Assembly: GCA_964626755.1 (NCBI GenBank)
Contig: CAZVGO010000007.1
Span: forward strand, 1 to 64,000
Source of the DNA: JACDAV01 sp964626755
GTDB taxonomy: Bacteria > Chloroflexota > Limnocylindria > Limnocylindrales > CSP1-4
Reading direction: 5' to 3'
DNA: 64,000 bases
Shown here: one piece after another, positions 16,033 through 23,355 of the stretch
Numbering within the stretch: the stretch's first letter is position 1
How the letters are laid out: each line of letters starts with the position of its first letter
Position numbers and translations under genes: made by a program
The notes under the pieces: generated by a model
Told to the model about the DNA's origin: nothing
The model's database searches: none
Seen by the model: only the letters and a program-made list of their open reading frames with translations

Positions 16033-16283
16033 TACACCTCGTCGTGCGAGCCGAGGCTGACGAGGAAGGCGATGTCGCCGTCCCAGCGGAAGAGCACACG
16101 CAGATCGCGATCCACGGTGAATGCCCAATATTCCGCGAGCTCACCCTTGAGCTCATGGGTGCGCAGAAGGGGATCGCCGGGGTCGACCACGAACCGACGG
16201 AGAGCCGCCCGCAGCATCGACGCCTGGGGCTCCTTGAGCTTCTTTGCGCGGCGCCGAAACCCGGTTGAGGCCCGAACGCGCAC
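16029..16283 (-). CDS. RelE/YafQ-like mRNA-interferase toxin
   Basis: An 84-residue basic protein resembling RelE/YafQ/HigB-type toxins. It has an N-terminal basic helix pair (FRRRAKKLKEPQ), ELKGELAEYWAF, RDLRVLFRW and a C-terminal GSHDEVY, matching the usual beta-sheet core and terminal His/Tyr of the fold. It would cut mRNA on the ribosome when free of antitoxin. The Phd-like antitoxin gene lies directly upstream (7-bp gap), the normal order for this family. The stop overlaps that of pcm on the other strand. Confidence 0.8.
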   Translation of the reverse strand: MRVRASTGFRRRAKKLKEPQASMLRAALRRFVVDPGDPLLRTHELKGELAEYWAFTVDRDLRVLFRWDGDIAFLVSLGSHDEVY

Positions 16284-16290
16284 GCCGAAG

Positions 16291-16566
16291 TCAGGCCTTG
16301 AGGTCCCGGATCAACGCTTCCACGTCGTCATACTCGGTGAAGGACCTGGCGGCGTAATCGGCCTCGGCCTCCCGAACCTCGCGCAGAAACAGCGCGCGTC
16401 GGGCGGCGTGAAGCTCCGCCTGGTCGGACTCGTATAGGTCGGCACCGACCAGGTAGGCCGCCTTCTGCGACCTCTGGAGCACGAGGGTCGGCTCGGAGCT
16501 CTCGCGGGCTGCCTCGATAACCTCGGCGGCGCGCTGGCGGAGCTCGGTCACTCCGATCGTCTTCAT
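16291..16566 (-). CDS. Phd/YefM-type antitoxin
   Basis: A 91-residue antitoxin. The N-terminal Phd/YefM DNA-binding domain is recognisable (KTIGVTELRQRAAEVIEAAR, then PTLVLQRSQKAAYLVGADLYE). The acidic C-terminal half would wrap the toxin. The start is ATG 16566. It has no Shine-Dalgarno sequence and lies about 7 nt after the -10 element, so it is probably read from a leaderless mRNA. Repression by the antitoxin at the palindrome inside the promoter spacer is the expected control. Confidence 0.85.
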   Translation of the reverse strand: MKTIGVTELRQRAAEVIEAARESSEPTLVLQRSQKAAYLVGADLYESDQAELHAARRALFLREVREAEADYAARSFTEYDDVEALIRDLKA

Positions 16567-16573
16567 ACTGTGC

Positions 16574-16601
16574 ACTGTACTCTTTAGAGTACGGTTGTCA
16601 A
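16574..16601 (-). promoter_or_regulatory. Toxin-antitoxin promoter with embedded operator palindrome
   Basis: On the minus strand: TTGACA (16601-16596), a 16-bp spacer, TACAGT (16579-16574), then 7 nt to the antitoxin ATG. The spacer holds a perfect inverted repeat GTACTCT-TT-AGAGTAC at 16577-16592, which overlaps the -10 edge. A bound antitoxin would block RNA polymerase. Confidence 0.75.
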
Positions 16602-16607
16602 GACAGG

Positions 16608-16778
16608 ATGGTGGAACACCCCAGGTCCCTGCGCCCGAAGCGGCTCGACCCGACCTCACGTCGGTTCGCCTGGAATCACGACGGGAAGGGCCACGGCTTC
16701 GTCGTCGCCGACCGCGCGATCGACCTCCGCGACCACGTGGACGCGATCCTCGCGGCCTCCAAGCGCGGGATGTCGTAG
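16608..16778 (+). CDS. Small hypothetical protein
   Basis: A possible 56-residue protein starting at ATG 16608, divergent from the toxin-antitoxin pair. It is basic at the N-terminus (RPKRLDPTSRRFAW) and then carries a DGKGHGFVVADRAIDLRDHV segment that looks like real protein rather than shadow sequence. No family is recognised, and the ribosome site is weak (GACAGG directly before the ATG). It could equally be a remnant of a longer gene. Confidence 0.35.
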   Translation: MVEHPRSLRPKRLDPTSRRFAWNHDGKGHGFVVADRAIDLRDHVDAILAASKRGMS

Positions 16779-17061
16779 CCGCAACCAGAGCGCCCACGTC
16801 AGCCGTCGGCAATGTCGAGCGGCGTCACGCTGCGCCCGTCGAGTGCCGCAGCCAGCCGGTGAGCGACCCTCAGTCACGATGACGTGGGCCAGTGCGCGTC
16901 TGTCGGGCGGAGCCGATGCTGGCGACGTGCAAACCGCGACGGGTCGACAGAGCTTCGAGAGAGTGGCGATGTCGTTCTTGGCCTGACCGGGGAGGAGTTC
17001 GCGGCGGCCGTGTCCAAGGGGCCCTACGGCGCCTGCGCCTGATCCGGCCGGGGCACGTCGG
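16779..17061. other. Gene-poor stretch, possible decayed coding sequence
   Basis: No confident gene. One 52-codon plus-strand frame from GTG 16884 to TGA 17042 ends in a protein-like stretch (GDVVLGLTGEEFAAAV). It has no ribosome site and its N-terminal part is arginine/cysteine-rich nonsense, so I read it as a possible gene remnant. Confidence 0.3.
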
Positions 17062-17067
17062 TATACT
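17062..17067 (+). promoter_or_regulatory. -10 element TATACT, near-leaderless start of 17076-18158
   Basis: TATACT is followed by 8 nt and the ATG at 17076. There is no Shine-Dalgarno sequence in between and no clear -35. Confidence 0.5.
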
Positions 17068-17075
17068 CGGCCGCG

Positions 17076-18158
17076 ATGAGCCATGTCTTTGTTGCGCCCC
17101 ATCCCGATGACGTGGCGCTCTCCTGCGGCGGCCTGATTGCCGGCCTGCGGGAGCTCGGCCAGAACATCACGATCCTCACGGTCTTCTCCGGCTCCGGTCC
17201 GACCGATGAGCTGACGACGTACCAGCGCGAGGCGCTCGGGTTCGGGAGCAAGGCCCTCTGGCCGGTGACCGAGGCGTTCAACCGGTCGAACATCCGGAAC
17301 GACTGGCCGGTCTACGGGGACGACGGCTCGGCCCCACCGTGGGCGGCCCGGAGCGACCGGCTCGAGGCGACCCAGGAGGACGCCGACGCGGCGGCCAAGC
17401 GGTTCTGGCAGCGCTCGTCGTGGTATCGGCGGGCGAGCATTCGGAACGAGTCGCTCGCGGGCCAGGCCGTGATCGACACGCTCCCGACCCAGGGGGCGGT
17501 CTACACCGACGAGGTCGTGGACGCGGCAGCGGCCGGTGAGGTCATGGCGAAGCGCCGGATCGAGGACGAGCGATTCGCCTATTTCGCCGAGGCCGCGATC
17601 GTCTTCCTCGACCTGCCGGACGCGGTCTTCCGCGGCTACGAGGGCGACGCTGAGCTGCTGGGCAAGCCACGGGTCGACGACGTCGACCCGTATGAGGTCC
17701 TCCGCCGCGAGATCGTCCGCCTCGAGCCACAGAAGGTCTACTTCCCGCTCGGTGTCGGCAACCATGTCGACCACCAGCTCGCCCGCCGGTCCGGGGTCGG
17801 CCTGCTGAACGAGCCCCGGCCGTGGATCATGCCGGGGCCGGACTACGCGGGCATCGTGACGTTCTACGAGGACTTCCCGTACGCCTGGTGGAGCCGGTTC
17901 CTCCGCCTCGACGACCTGCCGCCGCACGCGCTGTCCGGCGTCCCGGCGGACGTCGCGCTCGTGCCCGAGTACGCCGACATCGGCGACCAGATCGAGCGGA
18001 AGATCGTCGGCATCTCGCTGTACGAGAGCCAGATGAGCCGGTTGTTCGAGGGCCCGCGCAAGATGGCCGACGCGGTCCGGGCCCATGCCCGACAGGTCGC
18101 CGGCCTCGGCAACGTCGACGGCTTCGCCGAACGGTACTGGGCCTCGCAGCGGATCTGA
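17076..18158 (+). CDS. PIG-L/LmbE-type zinc deacetylase
   Basis: A 360-residue member of the PIG-L family, which removes N-acetyl groups from GlcNAc-linked substrates such as those of GPI anchors, mycothiol or bacillithiol. The zinc and catalytic motif PHPDD is at 8-12 and the second ligand motif NHVDH at 229-233. It is longer than the usual 230-270 residues because of an insertion at about 60-140 that carries no known domain, so the substrate may be larger or different. It stands alone, convergent with a small minus-strand gene. Confidence 0.9.
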   Translation: MSHVFVAPHPDDVALSCGGLIAGLRELGQNITILTVFSGSGPTDELTTYQREALGFGSKALWPVTEAFNRSNIRNDWPVYGDDGSAPPWAARSDRLEATQEDADAAAKRFWQRSSWYRRASIRNESLAGQAVIDTLPTQGAVYTDEVVDAAAAGEVMAKRRIEDERFAYFAEAAIVFLDLPDAVFRGYEGDAELLGKPRVDDVDPYEVLRREIVRLEPQKVYFPLGVGNHVDHQLARRSGVGLLNEPRPWIMPGPDYAGIVTFYEDFPYAWWSRFLRLDDLPPHALSGVPADVALVPEYADIGDQIERKIVGISLYESQMSRLFEGPRKMADAVRAHARQVAGLGNVDGFAERYWASQRI

Positions 18159-18210
18159 CGGGCCCCCGTCGCGACCCCGACGAGCTATCGCAGCGATGTT
18201 GCAGCCCGGG

Positions 18211-18399
18211 TCAGGTGCCCGGCTGATTGCCGCCCTTGTGGACTCCCTCGTCGTCGCCGGTCCCGAACGCCGGGTTCCCCTTGCTGAGCGGATCGGTGTC
18301 GCGCTTGCTCGTGTCCTTCGGGCGGAACTTCTGGCGCCGTCGTTCCTCGCGGTTCGGGCGGTCGGGTGCGGGCTCGGGCCGCTTCTTCTTCGTGGCCAT
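18211..18399 (-). CDS. Small highly charged hypothetical protein
   Basis: A 62-residue protein starting at ATG 18399 with an AGGAG ribosome site 8 nt upstream. It opens MATKKKRPEP, has an EERRRQKFRPKD patch and ends in a glycine-rich, flexible tail. It has no hydrophobic segment and no cysteines, and is probably disordered. It could be a nucleic-acid-associated or stress-type protein, but no family is recognised. The good ribosome site and the sharp composition are the reasons to call it a gene. Confidence 0.6.
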   Translation of the reverse strand: MATKKKRPEPAPDRPNREERRRQKFRPKDTSKRDTDPLSKGNPAFGTGDDEGVHKGGNQPGT

Positions 18400-18425
18400 C
18401 GCGGCAGCTCCTGTTGTGCGCGTCG

Positions 18426-19853
18426 TTACGGTGCCCGGTCGGCGCGGACGAACAGCCGCCCGTCGGCGTCACTGTAAGCCTCCCGCCAGTCCGGGTCGGC
18501 GGCGAGCCGGTCGGCGAGCGCGCCCGATCGTTCGCTCGTGGCGATCACCAGCGTGACCCCCCACTCATCGAGGATCGTTCGCCACTCCGGACGGCCGGCG
18601 GCGACGGCCTCGTAGCGGTCCCAGACGCCCGCTGGGAAGAGCTCGATCCGCGAGTCGAGGACGACCCGCGCGGCCGGGCTCGCGAACTCGAACCACGAGC
18701 CCCACGGCTGGGGCAGGTAGAGGTTGTCGCCCGGCCGGGCGAGCCCCCCCACGGCGGCGGTCAGGCCGGGCGGGGCATTGGCAACGACGCCGTCAGGGGC
18801 GCCGAGCCGCGGGTCGAGCGGCCGCCACATCGGGAGGAGCGCGGCGCCGGCCAGCACGAGCGTGGCGGCGAGGACAGTGTTGAGCGGGCGCGGGCGCTCG
18901 ACGCCTTCGAGCGTCGCCCGGCCCCGCTCCGCGCCGACGAGCGCCGCCACGGTCACGGCCGCCCCGAGCGCCCACCAGGCGATCCCGCGGGCCGCCCACG
19001 CCCCGATCCCGAAGAACACCGCGAACGCGAGGAGTGCCGGCCACGACGTCGTCCGGCCGCGCCGGGCGAGGAACGCCGCGACGAGCAGGGCCGAGGCGAA
19101 GAACGCGAGGCCCGGGAGGGTCCGGACGGTCGTCGGCTGCCACTCGGTGATCCGCTCGGTCACGAGCGGGTTCGTCGTCAGGCCGGTGGCGTACAGCCAG
19201 ACCGCCGACCCGAACGGGTTGATGAGTGCGGCAATCGCCGCCGCGATCGCGACGAGGAGCGTCCGTGTCGCGGCGGTATGCCCATCGTGGACATCTTCGA
19301 GCCAGGCGAGGCCGACAAGGACCGGCCCGAGGAAGAAGCTGCCATGGCTGTTCGCCCACGCGACGACGACGAGCGGCACGAGCCACAGGAGCCGCGGCCG
19401 CTCGCGCCGCTCGGCGAGCAGGAGGAGCGTGACGGCGAAGAACACGAGCCCGAACAGCTGCGGTCGCAACCCGAGCGCGACCGACGCCAACGCGAACGCG
19501 GCGATCGTCAGCCACGCGGCGACGCGGCGGTTGACCCCGTGGCTCCGGCAGGCGAGGTAGACGAGCCCGGCGAGCGCGCCGACGAGGGCGGCCCGGAGGA
19601 TCACGAGGCCCGCCCAGCCCGCCGTTTGATACACCGCCGCGAGCACGACCTGGGCCCCCCACTGCTGGTTCAGCCACGGCTGGCCGAAGGCGGTGAACGT
19701 GAACGTGTCGGTTGCCGGGATCAGCCCAGTGTCGAGCGTCAGGGCGCCCGCCCGGAGGTGGTAGGCGAGGTCGACGCTCGGCAGGCTGGCGAGCAGCGAG
19801 GCGAGCACCGGCAGGGCGACCGCGAGGAACGCCCACAGGCGGCCGAACGTCAT
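18426..19853 (-). CDS. Polytopic GT-C-like membrane protein
   Basis: A 475-residue protein with about ten membrane segments. After the first segment it has a short periplasmic motif DLAYHLRAGALTLDTGLIP and then TFTAFGQPWLNQQWGAQV. This is the layout of GT-C lipid-phosphosugar-dependent glycosyltransferase-like proteins, in which an Asp near the first loop is catalytic. A soluble C-terminal domain of about 100 residues (from PQPWGSWFEF) follows. The start ATG 19853 overlaps the upstream gene's stop as ATGA. Donor and acceptor are unknown. It forms an operon with the GT87 gene 19850-20686. Confidence 0.75.
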   Translation of the reverse strand: MTFGRLWAFLAVALPVLASLLASLPSVDLAYHLRAGALTLDTGLIPATDTFTFTAFGQPWLNQQWGAQVVLAAVYQTAGWAGLVILRAALVGALAGLVYLACRSHGVNRRVAAWLTIAAFALASVALGLRPQLFGLVFFAVTLLLLAERRERPRLLWLVPLVVVAWANSHGSFFLGPVLVGLAWLEDVHDGHTAATRTLLVAIAAAIAALINPFGSAVWLYATGLTTNPLVTERITEWQPTTVRTLPGLAFFASALLVAAFLARRGRTTSWPALLAFAVFFGIGAWAARGIAWWALGAAVTVAALVGAERGRATLEGVERPRPLNTVLAATLVLAGAALLPMWRPLDPRLGAPDGVVANAPPGLTAAVGGLARPGDNLYLPQPWGSWFEFASPAARVVLDSRIELFPAGVWDRYEAVAAGRPEWRTILDEWGVTLVIATSERSGALADRLAADPDWREAYSDADGRLFVRADRAP

Positions 19854-20686
19854 GCGGCGGGCTGCGAACCGGCGCGGGCGAGCGTCATCGGGAGCGCCGA
19901 TCGGGAGGCGCGCAGGATCGGGACGAGGGCGGCGAGGATCGCCAGGCCGTTCAGCCACAGGACCGGCAGAGCGAGGGCAACGGCGACCGGGACCGTCCAG
20001 CGGCGGTCGGTCAGCCCGCCCCACGCGATGATCGCAGTGGCGAGCGGCAGCCGGACGAGGAGCGGCACGGGCAGATACCAGCCCGGCGTCGCGAGGGCCC
20101 CAGCCGCGTCGCGCCGGAGGACGTCCATCCAGCGCCCCCAGTCCGCCGGCGCGAGGAGGAACGAGACGGCCGCGATCGTGACCGTCACCGAGAGCGCGAT
20201 CGCCAGCGCCCGCCACTCGCGACGGACGAGGAACCAGACGAGCCCGAGGCCGGGCGTGACCTTCGTCAGGAGCACGAATGCCCAGAGGGCGGGGTAACGG
20301 AAGCCGAACACGATGACCGCCGCGTACAGGAGGTGGACGTTGCCGGACACGATCTCGAAGGGGATCGGGATGAAGAGGAGCAGGGGGAGCGCGAGCCGGG
20401 GGCCGACGACGAGCCGGTGGATCGCCAGGAGGAGCCCCGTCCAGGCCGCCGCGAAGACCGGCCAGGGAAGCCAGGTGAACGGGGCGAGCAGCTGGGCGAA
20501 TGCCGGCGAGTAGAGGTACGACCCGATCCGGCCGGCCTCTGCGGCACCGTACAGGTCGCCGTCGCGGGTCGCCCAGTAGGCGAACGCGTCGACGCTGTCA
20601 TCCCACGGCTCGATCGCCAGCAGGCGGAGCCCGACGAACACGATCGCGAGGATGACGTAGCCGTCCCGGAGCAGGCGGTCACGCAC
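19850..20686 (-). CDS. GT87-family (DUF2029) membrane glycosyltransferase
   Basis: A 278-residue multispanning protein of the GT87/DUF2029 type, related to the polyprenyl-phosphomannose-dependent mannosyltransferases of actinobacteria. It is shorter than the usual 350-450. Typical features are DLYGAAEAGRIGSYLYSPAFAQLLAPF after the first helix, an SGNVHLL helix start, and a LLTKVTPGL helix. The start GTG 20686 lies 6 nt after TAGCAT. It overlaps the next gene by four bases. It probably adds a sugar to a lipid-linked glycan on the outer face of the membrane. Confidence 0.8.
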   Translation of the reverse strand: MRDRLLRDGYVILAIVFVGLRLLAIEPWDDSVDAFAYWATRDGDLYGAAEAGRIGSYLYSPAFAQLLAPFTWLPWPVFAAAWTGLLLAIHRLVVGPRLALPLLLFIPIPFEIVSGNVHLLYAAVIVFGFRYPALWAFVLLTKVTPGLGLVWFLVRREWRALAIALSVTVTIAAVSFLLAPADWGRWMDVLRRDAAGALATPGWYLPVPLLVRLPLATAIIAWGGLTDRRWTVPVAVALALPVLWLNGLAILAALVPILRASRSALPMTLARAGSQPAA

Positions 20687-20692
20687 GGGCGG

Positions 20693-20698
20693 ATGCTA
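20693..20698 (-). promoter_or_regulatory. -10 element TAGCAT, leaderless start of 19850-20686
   Basis: TAGCAT, 6 nt, then GTG 20686. A CGAAGG motif (plus strand, 20728-20733) lies 29 bp upstream of the -10, the same distance as CGAAAGG before the two phosphatase-fold genes. Confidence 0.5.
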
Positions 20699-20765
20699 GG
20701 GGCCGGGGTGCCTCCCCGGACCCCCCGCGAAGGTACTAGTCCCCAGCGGTCCCCCCAGCGCCCTT

Positions 20766-21968
20766 TCAGCCCGCGGCGACCTCGGACAGGCGGGTCGACC
20801 GGGCCCCCTCGTCGTAGATCTCCTCGACCGCCTTGACCATGAGCTCGATGCAGAACCGGTCGTGGACGAGGTCGTGGCCGGCCCGGCCCAGCGTGTCGGC
20901 GAGCGAGTGGTCCTCGAGGAGGCGCACGATCGCGGCCGCCAGGGCGGCCGGGTCGTGGGGCGGAACGAGGAGCCCCGTGACCCCGTCCTCGATCATCTCC
21001 GGGATCCCCCCGACGTTCGACGCGACGACCGGCCGGGACAGGGCCATCGCCTCGAGGATCGTCAGGCCCTGGGCCTCGCGGTAGGACGGCAGGACCGCGA
21101 CATCGAGCGCGGCCGTCACCGCCGGGACGTCGTCGCGCCGGCCGGTGAACACGACCCGATGGGCGATCCGATGGGCGCGCGCCTGATGCTCCAGCTGATC
21201 GCGGCGGCCGCCTTCGCCGATGATCATGAGGTACGCATCGGGCACCGCGCGGAGGACGGCAGGCCACGCCTCGAGGAGCGTGGGGTGGCCCTTCTCCGGA
21301 TCGAGCCGGGCGACGACGCCGACGATCTGCGACCCCGGCTCCATCCCATACTCGTCGCGCAGCGTGCAGCACGGCTCCTGGTGGTCGTACCGCTCGAGAT
21401 CGACCCCGTTGTAGATCATCCGGACGCGGGTCGTGTCGCGGCCCTCGTCGACGATCTTGCGCTCGATCGAGCGCGACACCGCGATCAGCTGGTCGATCTG
21501 CGGCGTCAGGCGGCGAAGCTGGTCGCGGTCCTCCGCCGAGCGAACTCGCGACGAGTGGACAGTCGACACGATGTACGGCCGGCGGTGGCCGACCTGGCCG
21601 AGGGCGATCGCCGCCCGCGTCCCGACCAGCTCCGCGCGGTACATGTGGTTGTGGATGACGTCGGGTCGAAGCGTCGCGAGATGGGCCGCCAGCGCGCCGA
21701 CCGCGGTCGCGTCGTCCGGCTCGTCGATGACGAGGACCGGGATCCCGGCCCGCTGGAGCTTGCGAACGGCACTTCCGTTCGACAGGGCGACGACGCTCGT
21801 CTCGTAGCGGGATCGGTCGATCCGGGTGAGGAGCGAGAAGAGGTGCTCCTGGGCGCCGCCGTTCGAGCCGATCGCCAGGACCTCGACGACGCGGATGGTC
21901 GCCGGTCCGGGCACGGGCAGGTGCTCGACCGGCTCGAGGCAGGGATCGGCGCGCGCCTGGCCGCCCAC
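20766..21968 (-). CDS. GT4-family glycosyltransferase
   Basis: A 400-residue cytoplasmic GT-B glycosyltransferase. It has an N-terminal glycine-rich acceptor loop (IGSNGGAQEHLFSL), the linker HNHMYRAEL, a second Rossmann domain starting GVVARLDPEKGH, and the GT4 retaining-type EX7E signature (EAQGLTILEAM) near residue 300. The start GTG 21968 abuts the stop of the acyltransferase gene directly, with no spacer, so the two are co-translated. It may transfer a nucleotide-activated hexose to a lipid carrier for the surface glycan of this cluster. Confidence 0.9.
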   Translation of the reverse strand: MGGQARADPCLEPVEHLPVPGPATIRVVEVLAIGSNGGAQEHLFSLLTRIDRSRYETSVVALSNGSAVRKLQRAGIPVLVIDEPDDATAVGALAAHLATLRPDVIHNHMYRAELVGTRAAIALGQVGHRRPYIVSTVHSSRVRSAEDRDQLRRLTPQIDQLIAVSRSIERKIVDEGRDTTRVRMIYNGVDLERYDHQEPCCTLRDEYGMEPGSQIVGVVARLDPEKGHPTLLEAWPAVLRAVPDAYLMIIGEGGRRDQLEHQARAHRIAHRVVFTGRRDDVPAVTAALDVAVLPSYREAQGLTILEAMALSRPVVASNVGGIPEMIEDGVTGLLVPPHDPAALAAAIVRLLEDHSLADTLGRAGHDLVHDRFCIELMVKAVEEIYDEGARSTRLSEVAAG

Positions 21969-23198
21969 TCAGCTGTCCCTGCCCCGGACCAGGAGCCGCT
22001 GGATCGGCTCGTCGCGGGCGCCCCACTCGTACTTGTAGGGCTCGTGGCCGCGGAGGAAGTCGAGCCGCCGCTTGCCGGCCGCGATCGCCCGTTCGATGAG
22101 TCGGGCCGTCAGGACGACCCCGGGCGACAGGTCGCGAGCGTCCGGATCGACGCCGGCGTTGAAGTAGAGGTAGCTGTCCGCGGTCTCGAAGTAGACGCCG
22201 GCCGCGATTCGCCTGCTGCCGACGGTCACGAACGTCAGGCGGATCGTGCCGTCGGGACCGAGCAGCTCGAAGAGGCGGCGGAAGAAGAGACGGCTCGCCG
22301 CTCCTCCCTCCGTCGGTGGGAACAGTCCTTCCGCACCGAACCGCTTCTGATGGAGCTCGACGAAGCTGTCGAGGTCGGCGAGCGGGTCGGGCGAGTCCTC
22401 GAGGCGCACCTCGCCGGCGGCCTCCGCGCGGCGGACCTTCCGCCGGATCTCGTGGCGGCCCTTCTTGTCCAGGGTGGCGAGGTAGCCGTCGAAGTCGGCG
22501 ACGTCGGGCAGGACGACCACCGGGCAGACGTCCTCGCGCTCGACGTTGAGCGTCCAGCCGGCGGCCATCTCGCGCCGCCCGAATGCGGCCGCGAACGCGT
22601 CCGCCGCGACATCCCCGCAGCGCAGCCGGCGGAGGTCGATCACGTCCCACGGCGCGGGGTGGGCCGCGTCCGCGTCGGGCATCGCGAGCCACTCGACGAC
22701 CGCCTCCGCGACGGCGGGCAGGTCCTGGGGCGCCGCCAGGACCGTCGCGTAATCGGCGTGGTACGAGGCGCCGAAGAAGACCGCCTTCGCATGCGGCTCG
22801 ACGGGCGTCAGCTGCTCGCCCTGGGCGCGGCGCATCGTCGTGTGGGTCGCAGCGTCGGTCGGCTCGACGTGGTGGCGATGCATGAGTGGCACGATCCCGA
22901 TCGGCGCGGCCGGGCCCGGATTGTCCGGATCGACGACGACGAGCGTCTGCTCGTGGGCGGTGGCGCCGTACGCGTCCCACCAGGCGCGGTGAAAGGCCCA
23001 TCGGGAGAACGGGGTCGCCCACGGGTTCGCGGCCGCGAGAGAGTCCCAGGTCGCCGGCTCGATCGTGGAGAGCGGGCGGGGCTCGACGCGGAGGCGGCGA
23101 GGGGCAGAGTCGGGCGTCGGCGGGCGGGGCGGGACGGGCGCCGCGGCGTCGGCCTCGGTGCCCGTACAGGCGGGCTCCGCCGCGAGCGTGGGGGTCAC
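21969..23198 (-). CDS. FemAB/CelD-like GNAT acyltransferase
   Basis: A 409-residue protein with a double-GNAT architecture of the Acetyltransf_6 (BioF2/CelD/FemAB-like) kind. The second half carries LDKKGRHEIRRKVRRAE, RLTFVTVGSRRIAAG, and the GLDFLRG-type motif RLDFLRGHEPYKYEWG. Such proteins acylate surface polysaccharides or peptidoglycan peptides. The first 40 residues are Pro/Ala-rich linker. GTG 23198 is chosen because it lies 6 nt after TATCCT; a frame extension to 23252 would start inside the promoter. It is first in a two-gene unit with the GT4 gene. Confidence 0.8.
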   Translation of the reverse strand: MTPTLAAEPACTGTEADAAAPVPPRPPTPDSAPRRLRVEPRPLSTIEPATWDSLAAANPWATPFSRWAFHRAWWDAYGATAHEQTLVVVDPDNPGPAAPIGIVPLMHRHHVEPTDAATHTTMRRAQGEQLTPVEPHAKAVFFGASYHADYATVLAAPQDLPAVAEAVVEWLAMPDADAAHPAPWDVIDLRRLRCGDVAADAFAAAFGRREMAAGWTLNVEREDVCPVVVLPDVADFDGYLATLDKKGRHEIRRKVRRAEAAGEVRLEDSPDPLADLDSFVELHQKRFGAEGLFPPTEGGAASRLFFRRLFELLGPDGTIRLTFVTVGSRRIAAGVYFETADSYLYFNAGVDPDARDLSPGVVLTARLIERAIAAGKRRLDFLRGHEPYKYEWGARDEPIQRLLVRGRDS

Positions 23199-23204
23199 GG
23201 GGCG

Positions 23205-23210
23205 AGGATA
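23205..23210 (-). promoter_or_regulatory. -10 element TATCCT, leaderless start of 21969-23198
   Basis: TATCCT, 6 nt, GTG 23198. The same ten bases (GCTATCCTCG) occur before the spermidine-synthase-like gene at about 25711-25720. Confidence 0.5.
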
Positions 23211-23355
23211 GCACCGAGTCCGATTCTGGTTGCCCGCGCAACGGAATGGCACCTGTTACCCCCGGCGAAGGCGCGCGCCACCGGATCGTGCGAAGTCGTA
23301 GTTCGAGATCGCAGTACTCCGGGCTACGCGGCTCACCGGGCGGGGCTTGGCCTCC

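Noticed and set aside
16884..17042. 52-codon frame as a real gene
   Set aside because: No ribosome site, an arginine/cysteine-rich first half and no homologue recognised; kept only as a possible remnant.
18366..20297. Long plus-strand open frame opposite the GT-C and GT87 genes
   Set aside because: The product is Arg/Glu/Gly/Asp-rich with no hydrophobic core or motif, typical of antisense frames in GC-rich DNA. The minus strand holds clear membrane proteins with start-stop overlaps.
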